In this document: in pieces, positions 1 to 8,787 of the stretch | Position numbering within the stretch: the first letter of the stretch is position 1 | How the letters are laid out: every line of letters starts with the position of its first letter | Source: a virus | Virus record (IMG/VR): IMGVR_UViG_3300017674_000012 | Coordinates: 1 to 37,920 of that record | Direction: 5' to 3' (one strand) | Length of the DNA stretch: 37,920 nt | Notes under the pieces: generated by a model | Told to the model about the DNA's origin: nothing | Database searches by the model: none | What the model saw: the letters and a program-made list of their open reading frames with translations, nothing else | Made by a program: the position numbers and the translations under genes

Positions 1-408
1 TCAAGAAGGATTAGTGCTATTCGCCTTTGCGGCATCGCGCGTATTTTTTTGAACGGCTATGGCCGCAAACAAGCTCAACATAAACGACATGGCGTAAAAT
101 CCTTTTTCGCTCAGTGTGAGTGTAGCATTCCATAAGCCAATGATCAATAATACAATCGCCAGAATGGTGGAGAACCACGCAAGGCCATAGTAGATATTCG
201 TTACCGGAATTCCTTCCATTTGGTCGCGCACCACTTTTTGCAGTGATACAGCTGAGAAAAGTCCGTACATGAGAATTGTAAAGTAGTATCCTTTTTCATT
301 GAGCAACATTTCGGCATTCCACAAACCTACGAGGTAAGAAATCATACCGGCTAAGAGAGCAATCCAGGATGCTGCGACAAACGCACTAGATGGAGCTTGA
401 TTATTCAT
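1..408 (-). CDS. YiaA/YiaB family inner membrane protein
   Basis: This 135-residue protein has two copies of the YiaA/YiaB two-helix unit. Each copy has a hydrophobic stretch with a GLWNA motif followed by a helix before a charged QK..RD loop (about residues 12-60 and 73-122). Four membrane spans are expected and the protein should sit in the inner membrane. The family has no well-defined biochemical role. It is host DNA, divergent from the hydrolase gene at 559, and lies outside the prophage. The gene is complete: ATG at 408, stop at 1-3. Confidence 0.85.
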   Translation of the reverse strand: MNNQAPSSAFVAASWIALLAGMISYLVGLWNAEMLLNEKGYYFTILMYGLFSAVSLQKVVRDQMEGIPVTNIYYGLAWFSTILAIVLLIIGLWNATLTLSEKGFYAMSFMLSLFAAIAVQKNTRDAAKANSTNPS

Positions 409-558
409 AATTTATTGTTTAGTGATTCGATTACTATGGCGAATCGATTAGCCCAATTTGTGGTGATTTCCACCAGTCAATAATACTGAATATATTCCTA
501 CAACGAAAACCGAAGGAATCTTGTATCTTCGAATCACTAAAATTGTAATCCAATCATC
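409..558. promoter_or_regulatory. Divergent host promoter region with 11-bp inverted repeat
   Basis: This 150-bp gap separates two divergent host genes. A perfect 11-bp inverted repeat, TTAGTGATTCG at 419-429 and CGAATCACTAA at 530-540, places the same 11 bases in the leader of both genes. A -7-like box TATCTTCG at 524-531 (Bacteroidota consensus TAnnTTTG, one mismatch) precedes the plus-strand gene. TCGATTA also repeats at 427-433 and 444-450. A shared operator is possible, but the sequence alone does not prove one. Confidence 0.4.
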
Positions 559-1992
559 ATGAATAAAAAGATAATGTATTTCACCTTTCCGGTGATTCTG
601 TTAGTGGCCATTTATTTTATGGGTCCAACGCCATCTACGCCTGTTTATGATCCTACCATGCCAACGGTTCCACAAACTGCGGAAGAGTTGGAGAAATATG
701 TTGCGTTGCAGGAGAGCAAGCATCAACTAAAACCGGATAATGAAGCGCGTATTATTTGGGCCGACAGTTCCAAAAAGAAAACTCCGTATAGTGTGGTGTA
801 CATTCACGGTTTTTCAGCCAGTCAGGAAGAAGGTGACCCGATACATGAGTCCTTTGCGAAGAAGTTTGGATGCAACTTGTACTTAGCGCGTATGTCCGAT
901 CATGGTGTAGACACAACCAATCAGCTCTTATATTTTTCACCCGATCGTTGGTGGGCGAGTAGTAAAGAAGCGTTGGCCATTGGCAAAGCACTCGGTGATA
1001 AAGTTATTTTAATGAGCACTTCTACAGGCGGAACCATGTCGATTATGTTGGCTGCGGCCTATCCGCAAGATGTATATGCGATGATCAACATGTCGCCCAA
1101 CATAGAAATTAATGATGGCAATGCATGGCTGCTCAACAACCCGTGGGGCTTACAGATTGCAAGAAAAGTAATTGGGGGCGACTCACGTGTGTTCCCTCCC
1201 GATTCGTTGAAAGACAAATACTGGAATAATAACTACCGACTGGAGGCCATTGTGCAGTTGCAAGAGTTGGTGGAGACAGCCATGACGGCCGAGACATTTA
1301 AGAAAGTCACATGTCCATCGCTCACACTTTATTATTACAAGAGTGAGACCGAGCAAGACCCTACGGTGAAAGTGAGTGCTATGAAGGTGATGAATGAACA
1401 ACTCGGCACACCTGCCGATATAAAAGAGATGGTGGCCATACCGGGTGCTGGTGGCCATGTGTTGGGCTCGCATGTGGTGTCCAAAGATTTGCCTGCCGTG
1501 CTTCAAGCAGCAGAAAAATTTGCGCGTGAGAAGTTGAAGATGAAACCCGATTATGGCTTGCGTCCGATGACGCTGCCTGCGTATAAGGCAAGCGTGGAAA
1601 GCGATCCGGCTAATGAGTTGGTTGATTTAGAGAAATTTATACCCGGAGTAGTGTTAGATATTAAATATGCCACCGAAGATAATTTTACCAAATCGAAGAT
1701 TTACAAAAGTGCTCGTGCCTTTGCGCGCAAGCCGGTGGCAGCAGCCTTGTTGAAAGCTCAGAAAGAATTTAATAAGCTTGGATATGGCATAAAAATATTT
1801 GATGGCTATCGCCCCTATTCGGCTACGGTAAAATTTTACGAAGTGATGAATGGAGATTCAACGTATGTGGCGAGTCCGTATAAAGGTTCGCGTCACAATC
1901 GCGGCTGTGCGTTGGATATGACCATTTTTGATTTAAAGACGAAAGCAGATTTAACCATGTATAATCGGCACTTCAAAAAGTGCATTTTTTAA
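559..1992 (+). pseudogene. Alpha/beta hydrolase fused to VanX-type D-Ala-D-Ala dipeptidase, truncated by prophage
   Basis: An N-terminal membrane or signal segment (about residues 4-21) is followed by an alpha/beta hydrolase domain with an oxyanion-type HGF motif at 83-85, a nucleophile elbow STSTGG around Ser155 and a candidate catalytic His in GGHVLG near 298. From about residue 355 comes a VanX-type D-Ala-D-Ala dipeptidase domain with the DGYRPY motif (Arg418) and SRHNRGCALD (zinc ligands His446 and Asp453). The domain stops abruptly after DLTM at residue 467. The last ten residues are read from the phage end, so the family's ExWH catalytic Glu and third zinc ligand are absent. The hydrolase part could still fold; the dipeptidase part cannot be active. 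The hydrolase-VanX fusion itself is unusual. It may be ancestral, because the linker is continuous and in frame. Confidence 0.85.
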
Positions 1993-2010
1993 AATTCAAT
2001 TTGTGCACAA
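1958..2010. repeat. Phage terminus with GTGCA-type repeats (candidate transposase-binding sites)
   Basis: The phage starts with TGTATAATC. It is followed by the hairpin-type repeat GCACTT/AAGTGC (1968-1973 and 1978-1983, 4-nt spacer) and the perfect palindrome TTGTGCACAA at 2001-2010. Mu-type elements end in TG...CA and carry several end-binding sites for the transposase within about 100 bp of each end; these GTGCA copies fit that role. The assignment is inferred, since the other terminus is needed for comparison. From 2011 to 2126 there is only AT-rich noncoding DNA. Confidence 0.6.
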
Positions 2011-2126
2011 TTCTAACAAAGATTTTGAGGCTAAAAAATCGATAGCAAAAAAGCAATGTAAAAAATAGCTTAAAAGAGGGTTAAACCTACAACAATTTTA
2101 GGCAGATCAGTAGATCAAAAGCAGTA

Positions 2127-3086
2127 TTAAGCCTCGTATTGAATAAAAATCCAGCCTCGATTCATAGTATTGTCGTTGAAGGCTGCTGAATCAAAAAAAC
2201 CTGCTGCCTTTCTTTTTAAATAAACGGATGCGTCAATAGTGTTGATCGCATCAAGCAACTCATTTGAAGATAGTGTCAAAGGATACAGGTTAGTTCCCGC
2301 ATCATTCAGGATCATAACAGAAACATCTCTTATCTTTGTAAAATCAGCTAATCCATGAACTATAGTCACGTTAGCAGTTGATTGCATGTCCCAAACTCCA
2401 ATGTTAATAGTTTTCTGCTTAAAATAAGGACCCGAATTCTGAGTTCGAATTCCCCCTGTAATCTCTAATGCCCCGGTCATTACATCACCAGCTTTAGCAA
2501 CTTTTCCCGCAAGAGCTGTAGCCGTTGTTGTGGCAAAATTAGGATCATTTGAAAGAGCTGCAGCGAGTTCATTCAAAGTATCGAGTGTTGCTGGAGCTGA
2601 AGCGACCAAAGCAGCCAGCTGACCAGGAACATCCAATAAGTTGGTGTTTATCCGGGACTTAAAAGTCAATAGAGCGGAGAAGTCGCATAGTCCTGATCCA
2701 GAAACTCCGAAGCTCCAAACCAATTTGCGAACCTCGTGAGTGTTAAAAGTGTTGTTGTCTGAATAAACAACCGGGTCACCAGCTCGATAGGTTGTCTGAA
2801 GTGTAAGGACTGGCACCTGACCAACTGAAGCCACACCTACAAAAGCAGGAACTTCAAATACCTCGTTATTATAAAATACGACTCCTGCAGAAATGTTATA
2901 GTTTAATCCAGAACCGGAATTTACCAATCCAATCATTTGAGTTACGCCTGGAGCATTAACAAGCAAGGCATTCATGACTGAAGCTATGCTTTCCACATAG
3001 CTTTCTTGAATGTGCTCGAATGTTGATTTCTGAGCAAATAATGATCTGACACCGGCAACGATGTTACTCAAATTAATTTTCTTCAT
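2127..3086 (-). CDS. Tail fibre protein (distal end of tail operon)
   Basis: This 319-residue protein follows the gpI-like gene and overlaps it by 4 bp, which is where Mu and P2 carry their fibre (gpH) gene. The first 60 residues are a helical attachment region. The middle has the fibre-type patterns LVASAPATLDTLNELAAAL and KAGDVMTGAL, which recur in many tail fibres near the shaft. The C-terminal part is beta-rich and probably contains the receptor-binding tip. No chaperone gene follows; the next feature is the phage end. There is no signal peptide, unlike the three fibre-like genes at 4416-7843. Confidence 0.75.
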   Translation of the reverse strand: MKKINLSNIVAGVRSLFAQKSTFEHIQESYVESIASVMNALLVNAPGVTQMIGLVNSGSGLNYNISAGVVFYNNEVFEVPAFVGVASVGQVPVLTLQTTYRAGDPVVYSDNNTFNTHEVRKLVWSFGVSGSGLCDFSALLTFKSRINTNLLDVPGQLAALVASAPATLDTLNELAAALSNDPNFATTTATALAGKVAKAGDVMTGALEITGGIRTQNSGPYFKQKTINIGVWDMQSTANVTIVHGLADFTKIRDVSVMILNDAGTNLYPLTLSSNELLDAINTIDASVYLKRKAAGFFDSAAFNDNTMNRGWIFIQYEA

Positions 3087-3553
3087 ACGATAACAATATT
3101 GTAAGTAGTACCAAACATTTTATACTTGTTCACATAGCCAAGCATTTCAGCTGCAGAGAAAACGATCACCGCAGGAACGTTAATTGTAAAGCTATATTGA
3201 GAAATAGCGCCGACACCATCATAGATCAGGGCGCCATCTACAGTCGAACCTATAGTACTCCTTAAATCAGGAGATTCTCCTATATAAAGGCCATCATTTG
3301 AAATGCTATTTGTAGTAATGTAGATGCCGGCCCCAAATTCCTGAATCAATAACTGTTCTAATTTGATAGTCTGACCATTCCACTTGATCTCATCTACTAC
3401 AATCTGAGTGTAATTTAGAAACGAATCATGTATCGTTTGAAGAGGCTTCAAACATGCTTTTAACCAAGCAATTCTCTTAGCTTTCCTAAGCAGATAACCA
3501 AGCAATTGCTTGATCATTTTTAAGAAGTCTAACGAATAACTTGAAAGAGCCAT
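3083..3553 (-). CDS. Baseplate protein, gpI-like (Mu gp48 position)
   Basis: This 156-residue protein lies between the J-like and fibre genes, the normal place of P2 gpI or Mu gp48, which joins baseplate wedges to fibres. The N-terminal half is a basic helix-rich region (KMIKQLLGYLLRKAKRIAW). The C-terminal half is beta-rich with a YNIVIV end. Sequence similarity to gpI is not obvious to me, so the call rests mainly on gene order and size. It overlaps the next gene by 4 bp, suggesting translational coupling. Confidence 0.5.
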   Translation of the reverse strand: MALSSYSLDFLKMIKQLLGYLLRKAKRIAWLKACLKPLQTIHDSFLNYTQIVVDEIKWNGQTIKLEQLLIQEFGAGIYITTNSISNDGLYIGESPDLRSTIGSTVDGALIYDGVGAISQYSFTINVPAVIVFSAAEMLGYVNKYKMFGTTYNIVIV

Positions 3554-3554
3554 A

Positions 3555-4400
3555 CTATTGAGCTACGTAAGTGAACATTGTCGCAAAAGAAATGGCGGGA
3601 TCCTTCTCGATGTATCCACTAGCCGGTACATATACTCTCGATACGGTTGCATAGGTACCGGCATCTATTTTAGCCTGAACGACTCCTTCCCGAACATCAT
3701 TCACATTATCGACCTCTTGTACCGCATCGATCAACCTTGTGATGCTAAACTCTCCATTGAACTGTAAGTTGGCCAGGTAATTTGTAAAGGCAGCTTCGCA
3801 TAGAGCTTGCATGTCAACCAATGGCACTTGGCCATTAAAGTAAATTGTAAGAGGAGCATTTAGTTTATCTGAATTACCGCTGCTCACAACCAGTTGCATT
3901 CCTGCCCATTTGATCTGATTGATGTAGCTTCTCAGAGCGGTTAACTCACCAACACTTAATGCGACAGGACTTCCTGAGCTCAATTTAGCAACCTTAACGT
4001 AGCTGATTGACCCAGCACTTTGAATTGCACATCTCTTTACAATTTGATTAACATCGTTGATAACAGGATAATAGTATTTCGCAGATGTTAAATCAAAACT
4101 CAAGACATCTCCGTACTGAAATTTTAGAACTTCTTTTTGAAGCCACTTTTCCGTGCCTGGAATAGCACTATCAGCAATGGATTGAATTTCACTCTTCCTT
4201 TCTTCCCAGATGCTATTAACGATTACACTCATGGCGGCAAATAGCCACATCCACAAGTTATACTCAGCAGTTTTACTTATGCTGTTAACTCCATCCAAAG
4301 TGGCGTCTGAATTCACTTCATTGTAAATCAATGTATAGTATTCATCTACCCTTGCCTTGAAGGCTTGAAACTGAGTCAGTATATCGTTAACTGTAATCAT
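3555..4400 (-). CDS. Baseplate J-like protein (Mu gp47 counterpart)
   Basis: This 281-residue protein ends with the J-family pattern of a SITRLIDAVQEVDNVNDV segment (about residues 219-237) followed by a beta-rich tail. J-like proteins form the wedge scaffold of contractile-tail baseplates. The N-terminal region (ILTQFQAFKARVDEYYTLI) is helical. The next gene downstream is the gpI-like gene, as in Mu and P2. In those phages the gp25-like gene lies directly upstream; here four to five extra genes separate it from J. Confidence 0.7.
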   Translation of the reverse strand: MITVNDILTQFQAFKARVDEYYTLIYNEVNSDATLDGVNSISKTAEYNLWMWLFAAMSVIVNSIWEERKSEIQSIADSAIPGTEKWLQKEVLKFQYGDVLSFDLTSAKYYYPVINDVNQIVKRCAIQSAGSISYVKVAKLSSGSPVALSVGELTALRSYINQIKWAGMQLVVSSGNSDKLNAPLTIYFNGQVPLVDMQALCEAAFTNYLANLQFNGEFSITRLIDAVQEVDNVNDVREGVVQAKIDAGTYATVSRVYVPASGYIEKDPAISFATMFTYVAQ

Positions 4401-4415
4401 CTTGGTTCAGATCAC

Positions 4416-4829
4416 TTAATTAGCCGGCAAAGCACTATCACCAGTCAAAACCCCGGCAAGATTATTAAATATGTTATCCAGCTGCACTGAGTTGGTTATC
4501 TCTGCATCAGTTGGCTGCCCATTGCCATCCAGCACTGGAGTTGTTTTTGTGTACCCTGCCAGCCAGTAATGAGTTAATACTTTCATGTCAATTCCTCCAG
4601 CAGCTCCACGCACAAAAGCGTTGCCATATATCTGCTGCTTTTGCTTTTGCAAATTATCGATTACAATGACGTTGATAGCCGCGTTGGCCTTGGAGAAAAG
4701 AGCCTGATAAAGCCTTTGTTGAAAGACTTCATCTCGAGCAATGGTAGCTTTTTCGGAAAGTGTCAATGCCTGACAGTATCCGGCAATAGATACAAGTAAA
4801 AATACGGTAATGCAGATCAAATTTTTCAT
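4416..4829 (-). CDS. Small exported protein in tail region, unknown function
   Basis: This 137-residue protein starts with a clear Sec signal peptide (MKNLICITVFLLVSIAGYC, then QALT). The mature part is mostly helical with no motif I recognise. It is the last of three consecutive exported proteins inserted in the baseplate cluster. A phage protein carrying a cleavable signal would reach the periplasm or surface rather than assemble in the cytoplasm, which is hard to reconcile with an ordinary virion role. There is no lipobox, since the residue before Cys is Tyr. Confidence 0.6.
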   Translation of the reverse strand: MKNLICITVFLLVSIAGYCQALTLSEKATIARDEVFQQRLYQALFSKANAAINVIVIDNLQKQKQQIYGNAFVRGAAGGIDMKVLTHYWLAGYTKTTPVLDGNGQPTDAEITNSVQLDNIFNNLAGVLTGDSALPAN

Positions 4830-4843
4830 TTGGTTTTATAGTT

Positions 4844-6010
4844 TTAGAATTCGATCCATTCAATTGATACATTTATAACACCACCAGTTATGGTGGCGCC
4901 GTTCAAGTTCAAGCAAAGCCCTTGAGCTGTGCCTGACAAAATTATCGGTTTGCCATTCTCTCCAAACTCTAAAGTGTACTCAGAAAATTCGGGTGTAGCC
5001 GATGCTGAAATCGCCTGATACCACCGTCTAATATTTCCTAGAGATGTGCCAGGCGTTGGGTTTGCTGTGTACGCAATAGGTGTTGAGCTATTAGCGGCAT
5101 CCGTTGTTTCGTGCTGGGCTAATGAAAAGTTAGATGATGTGCCTCCGCTATTGGCGGTTGATCTTCTAACCAAAATAAAATCAACCATTCCGGTAGTGGT
5201 CTGTATTCCCGTAATTCTAATTTTGGTTATCTGCACAGTGGTTGTTGCATTTCCAAAGAATGCGACAATATCCGTAGCTGCGGCGGCAACCGTTATGTTG
5301 GCGCTAGCTGAATAAGTTCTTGCACTCGTACGGAATCCAGCGACATATTTCGCACCAAATCTATTGACTGTCACTTCGCTATAATCCCCTGCTGCGCTTG
5401 CTGAGGTTGTTAAAGCGTCCCTTCTTACACCAAGGATTGGAACTCCTGTATCACCAGATGAGGCTACAGCATCTTCTGCCTTACCTAATGACGTAGCGGA
5501 AGTTCCTCCTGTTCCTAAGTTGAAAGTTCCAATAGTGTTAGCGCCTGCCGGAAGTGGTGCAAATAGAGTATAGTAAAAATTATTGGTTATCGCTTTTATC
5601 CTAACATTTGCCGTTCCGGTTACTGCTGCCAAAGCAGAAACTCTTACAGTTTCCCATCCGGCTACGTTGACTGTGAATACGCCGACTGCTGCCGATGCTA
5701 TGGTCGCTGATTGCGCATTTGTTACTTGATTAGTCACCGCTAACGCATTTGTGACCGTCTGCCAAGTAGTTCCATTGTCCTGAGAAAGTTGAATAGAAAG
5801 CGCGCCGGTGTAAGTTCCGGCCACGTTTATACTCACCGTTGCCTGATTGTTTAAATCAAATCTGACAAATGATCCTGCTGTTGGAACACCTGTTAATGGG
5901 TTAAGGTTTTGCGTGGTGATTGAACCCGTTGCTATTCCTGTGCCGTTGCCAAATTGAATCTGAGCTAACGATGCAATTGGTAAGAGTAATAATAAAAATA
6001 TTTTCTTCAT
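4844..6010 (-). CDS. Exported beta-rich fibre-like protein
   Basis: This 388-residue protein has a Sec signal peptide (MKKIFLLLLLPIASLA, cut before Gln17, the usual Bacteroidota pattern). The mature protein is rich in Thr, Ala, Gly and Asn. It has beta-sandwich style segments, including TYTGALSIQLSQDNGTTWQ, a pattern common in phage-encoded structural and adhesin-like proteins. Its spacing of 14 and 12 bp from its neighbours indicates one operon with the other two exported proteins. It may be a fibre, a decoy or a surface protein; the sequence does not decide. Confidence 0.6.
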   Translation of the reverse strand: MKKIFLLLLLPIASLAQIQFGNGTGIATGSITTQNLNPLTGVPTAGSFVRFDLNNQATVSINVAGTYTGALSIQLSQDNGTTWQTVTNALAVTNQVTNAQSATIASAAVGVFTVNVAGWETVRVSALAAVTGTANVRIKAITNNFYYTLFAPLPAGANTIGTFNLGTGGTSATSLGKAEDAVASSGDTGVPILGVRRDALTTSASAAGDYSEVTVNRFGAKYVAGFRTSARTYSASANITVAAAATDIVAFFGNATTTVQITKIRITGIQTTTGMVDFILVRRSTANSGGTSSNFSLAQHETTDAANSSTPIAYTANPTPGTSLGNIRRWYQAISASATPEFSEYTLEFGENGKPIILSGTAQGLCLNLNGATITGGVINVSIEWIEF

Positions 6011-6022
6011 TGGTTTTTATAC

Positions 6023-7843
6023 TTAGTTAACAATTCTCCATTTTCCAGACACGCGCCGGATGATATAATTTGCGTTAGCAAGTAATTGAGTTACGACAGT
6101 TACATTGTCCGCTAGGAAGACAGGGGCGCCAGCCAACAGCCAAACAAAACCAGCTTCGTTGTTGTATATCTCAATGTAGTCACCATTGGTAGCTGTAGGA
6201 AACGTAATGGTTTTGTTTGTTGTAAGCGTAGCTGGCGGTAAGTATTTTACTGAATTTACTCCAATAGTAAAACTGGCATCGGTAGCATCTGCTGCAATGG
6301 TTAATCCAGAAGCGCTAACACTTGTCCAAGTTGCAGGTGCTCCAGCCCCTCCGCTCGTCAACACTTGTCCACTCGTCCCCTCACTTCCGCCTACCGATAA
6401 GCCGCCAGCATCTTTAAAGGCAAATCTTTCTGTGTTTGCGCTTGTAGCGAATCGGGCAATGTTTGTTCCTCCAGATAATCCCCGAACATCTAATCTAGTA
6501 CTTGCTGTTTGTGTATCAAGTGATGAGTTACAGATAAATACTGTTCCAATATTTGACCTAATAGCATTATGCGCCGCAGCTATTGATCCGGTTAAAGGAG
6601 GATCGTGGAGAAATCCTATATAGCTGTTAATTCCAGCGGCCGCAACCGGTGACCTTGAAAAAAATGCAACGTAATCAACGGTAGCGCCTCCAGAGGTAGT
6701 AAGAGTTTTATTGGTACTATAGTCAACAATAGTTCTGATACCTGCGCTTCCTGTAGATACTGTTCCTGTTGTCGTGTATCCAGTGTATGACCCAACAGTA
6801 GCGTAATTGGTCACTGAATTTGAAAAAGTCGTAGCGTTAACCGTTACGCCCCCAGCAATTAAACTAGATATACCTTGCAGTGTCCCATTATTTTGCAGGG
6901 TCATTGCATTAGTATAACCAGCGCCATTTACATTAAAAGCAAAAGAGAAAGTACCTATTGGATTCGATGTACCTGATGTCGGACTCATTAAAATTCTACC
7001 TTTCACGTTTTGAGATACAACTGGAGTTGTTGCCCACCCATTACCATCAAAAACTATTGATCCGGGATTTTGATTAAGTACAGCAGTTGCAGCATCAGAA
7101 TTTTGTAACCATAATCCTACACCATCTGTATTGGTTATCCCAATTCCATTGAAATTGAACCGTAGCGTATTGGTTGCTGAGCCTATAATGTTATTTGCAC
7201 CAGTTAACGTGCCACCAGAAGATAGTGACCATGCTCCAGCATTGGAGGCCGTTATGTCAGATAACAACGCAACTGTTCCACTAGCATTTGGTAGAGTATA
7301 ACTTCTATCTGCTGTATTTGACGTTCCATCAAAAGTTCTTACAAATCCATTTTGTCCTTTCCAGCTAAATCTATTTGATGCATCTGAATACAATCTAAAT
7401 CCACTACTTGGTGTAGCTGGAGTTGAGGACTGAACAATAAAACCATGATAGCCTGCACCCGCAGTTCCAGTAAGATCGCCACCAATTTTACTCAGAGCAT
7501 CGGTAATGCCATAACCACTGAGAGTAGTTGGCGTTCCTGTTATTTTACTCCATGCAAGTGAAGTAATCCAACTAGGATTAGAATAAGTACCTGAAGTCAA
7601 TACCACAGGATCAGTAATACCATAACCACTGAGCGTAGTTGGCTTTCCTGTTATGCTACTCCAGGAAATACTTGGCATTGAACTCCAAACTAAACTTAAC
7701 GAAGCTTTCTTAGTTGAACCTGACTGCACAACCGGAAAGACTTCCGTCCCGGACAGTGAGGAGGCCGCGGGAAGATCACTTACTTTCTGAGCTTTAGATA
7801 TCAGAAAGCCAAATACAAAGAATATAATTAGATAACCTCTCAT
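6023..7843 (-). CDS. Tail-fibre-like protein with signal peptide
   Basis: This 606-residue protein has a signal peptide (MRGYLIIFFVFGFLISKA, then Q). It continues into a fibre-type head region (VSDLPAASSLSGTEVFPVV) and two copies of the phage fibre repeat WS.ITG.PTTLSGYGITD (residues 61-78 and 98-115). The rest is low-complexity beta-helix style sequence, ending in a small C-terminal domain (about residues 510-606) with YIEIYNNEAGFVWL. This architecture is typical of tail fibres, apart from the signal peptide. The gene is in the late operon between a membrane protein gene and another exported protein gene. Confidence 0.7.
   Translation of the reverse strand: MRGYLIIFFVFGFLISKAQKVSDLPAASSLSGTEVFPVVQSGSTKKASLSLVWSSMPSISWSSITGKPTTLSGYGITDPVVLTSGTYSNPSWITSLAWSKITGTPTTLSGYGITDALSKIGGDLTGTAGAGYHGFIVQSSTPATPSSGFRLYSDASNRFSWKGQNGFVRTFDGTSNTADRSYTLPNASGTVALLSDITASNAGAWSLSSGGTLTGANNIIGSATNTLRFNFNGIGITNTDGVGLWLQNSDAATAVLNQNPGSIVFDGNGWATTPVVSQNVKGRILMSPTSGTSNPIGTFSFAFNVNGAGYTNAMTLQNNGTLQGISSLIAGGVTVNATTFSNSVTNYATVGSYTGYTTTGTVSTGSAGIRTIVDYSTNKTLTTSGGATVDYVAFFSRSPVAAAGINSYIGFLHDPPLTGSIAAAHNAIRSNIGTVFICNSSLDTQTASTRLDVRGLSGGTNIARFATSANTERFAFKDAGGLSVGGSEGTSGQVLTSGGAGAPATWTSVSASGLTIAADATDASFTIGVNSVKYLPPATLTTNKTITFPTATNGDYIEIYNNEAGFVWLLAGAPVFLADNVTVVTQLLANANYIIRRVSGKWRIVN
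7499..7663 (-). repeat. Direct repeat encoding tail-fibre GYGITD motif
   Basis: Two near-identical blocks of about 54 bp (7499-7552 and 7610-7663) encode the two WS.ITG.PTTLSGYGITD units of the fibre-like protein. The high DNA identity suggests a recent duplication, or recombination between fibre genes. Confidence 0.7.
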
Positions 7844-7854
7844 GTTTTAAAATC

Positions 7855-8235
7855 CTAAGCTGCTTCACTCTTTACCTTTCCATCTGCAACATCAGTCTTA
7901 TAATCAATCACCTTATTAATTTGATTGCTCATTACACCAAATACACGAGAAGCTATATCGGCACCTGTGTAACCCACAAAGGCAAAACCAAGCCGGATGT
8001 ATTGTAAAACAAGCTCATTGAATCCAATCAACTCATCCGTTACAACTAACGCAATCAAAATGGTTGTGACCGATGCGCCAAGAGACAACCAATCCTTTCT
8101 GAAGTAATCGCCAGGATTAAAAGAAACATTGCCAACACGTGACTTGTCGGCTAAGCTTTTAAGCTTTAAAAAAACCTGCAGAGCCATACCTAAAAGGCCG
8201 GCTACAAAGCACCACAAATACATTGCAATAGTCAT
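7855..8235 (-). CDS. Small membrane protein, possible second holin or inner membrane anchor
   Basis: This 126-residue protein has two to three hydrophobic segments (about residues 4-24, 50-68 and 80-100) and a charged C-terminal tail. It starts the cassette of exported proteins in the baseplate cluster. Its size and topology allow a holin, but a better placed holin candidate lies next to the lysin at 16946-17137. I do not recognise a family with certainty. Confidence 0.5.
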   Translation of the reverse strand: MTIAMYLWCFVAGLLGMALQVFLKLKSLADKSRVGNVSFNPGDYFRKDWLSLGASVTTILIALVVTDELIGFNELVLQYIRLGFAFVGYTGADIASRVFGVMSNQINKVIDYKTDVADGKVKSEAA

Positions 8236-8247
8236 ATATTTTAAAAT

Positions 8248-8787
8248 TTAAGATTCAGCCAACAAATAAGAACCATCTTCAGCAAGAAGAGGAGTACCAT
8301 CTTCATTCAGCAACACATTCGCCGGAACACCACTTGCATCTATATCAAAAACACCCGAGCAAACTTTGTGACTTATTGACCTCAAATAGTCACGCACATC
8401 AGTATTAACTACATCCAATTCATTAACTCTCAACTGTAATCCAGCTGCAGGAAAAGAATTTGGAGTAAGGTTATTAAGCCTTAGAAAAGAAATAAACCCT
8501 TCAATGCTTCCACTTTCCTGAAGTACTAGATCGATCAAGTTCTGTTCCGCGTTGACAATTGAAACAGATTGTTTTACAATAGGCTTTTTACTAAACAGAG
8601 GCTTCGAAGAGCTTAGCTCTGTCTTCAGCACTTCATTGATTACACATGAATTGTTTCCTGCTAAGTCTTCATAATCCACCGAAAAGCCATTCTCCTTACA
8701 AAAAGGAATGAGCGCTTCAATATGACCATAGGCACGAATGCAAAGGTCTACAGCACTTTCATCTTTGTATGTATCAATAGTTTTCAT
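8248..8787 (-). CDS. Tail protein with two gpX/LysM-like repeats
   Basis: This 179-residue protein has two related segments: about residues 13-48 (VDLCIRAYGHIEALIPFCKENG) and about 85-125 (LIDLVLQESGSIEGFISFLRLN). The pattern is [IV]D[LI]x(4)G[SH]IE..I.F...N. It resembles the short LysM-like gpX tail proteins, which bind between hub and tube, but here it is doubled. The C-terminus ends in a phage-typical LLNEDGTPLLAEDG motif. The gene overlaps the gp25-like gene by 4 bp (ATGA), so the two are coupled. The function is inferred from this resemblance and position. Confidence 0.55.
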   Translation of the reverse strand: MKTIDTYKDESAVDLCIRAYGHIEALIPFCKENGFSVDYEDLAGNNSCVINEVLKTELSSSKPLFSKKPIVKQSVSIVNAEQNLIDLVLQESGSIEGFISFLRLNNLTPNSFPAAGLQLRVNELDVVNTDVRDYLRSISHKVCSGVFDIDASGVPANVLLNEDGTPLLAEDGSYLLAES

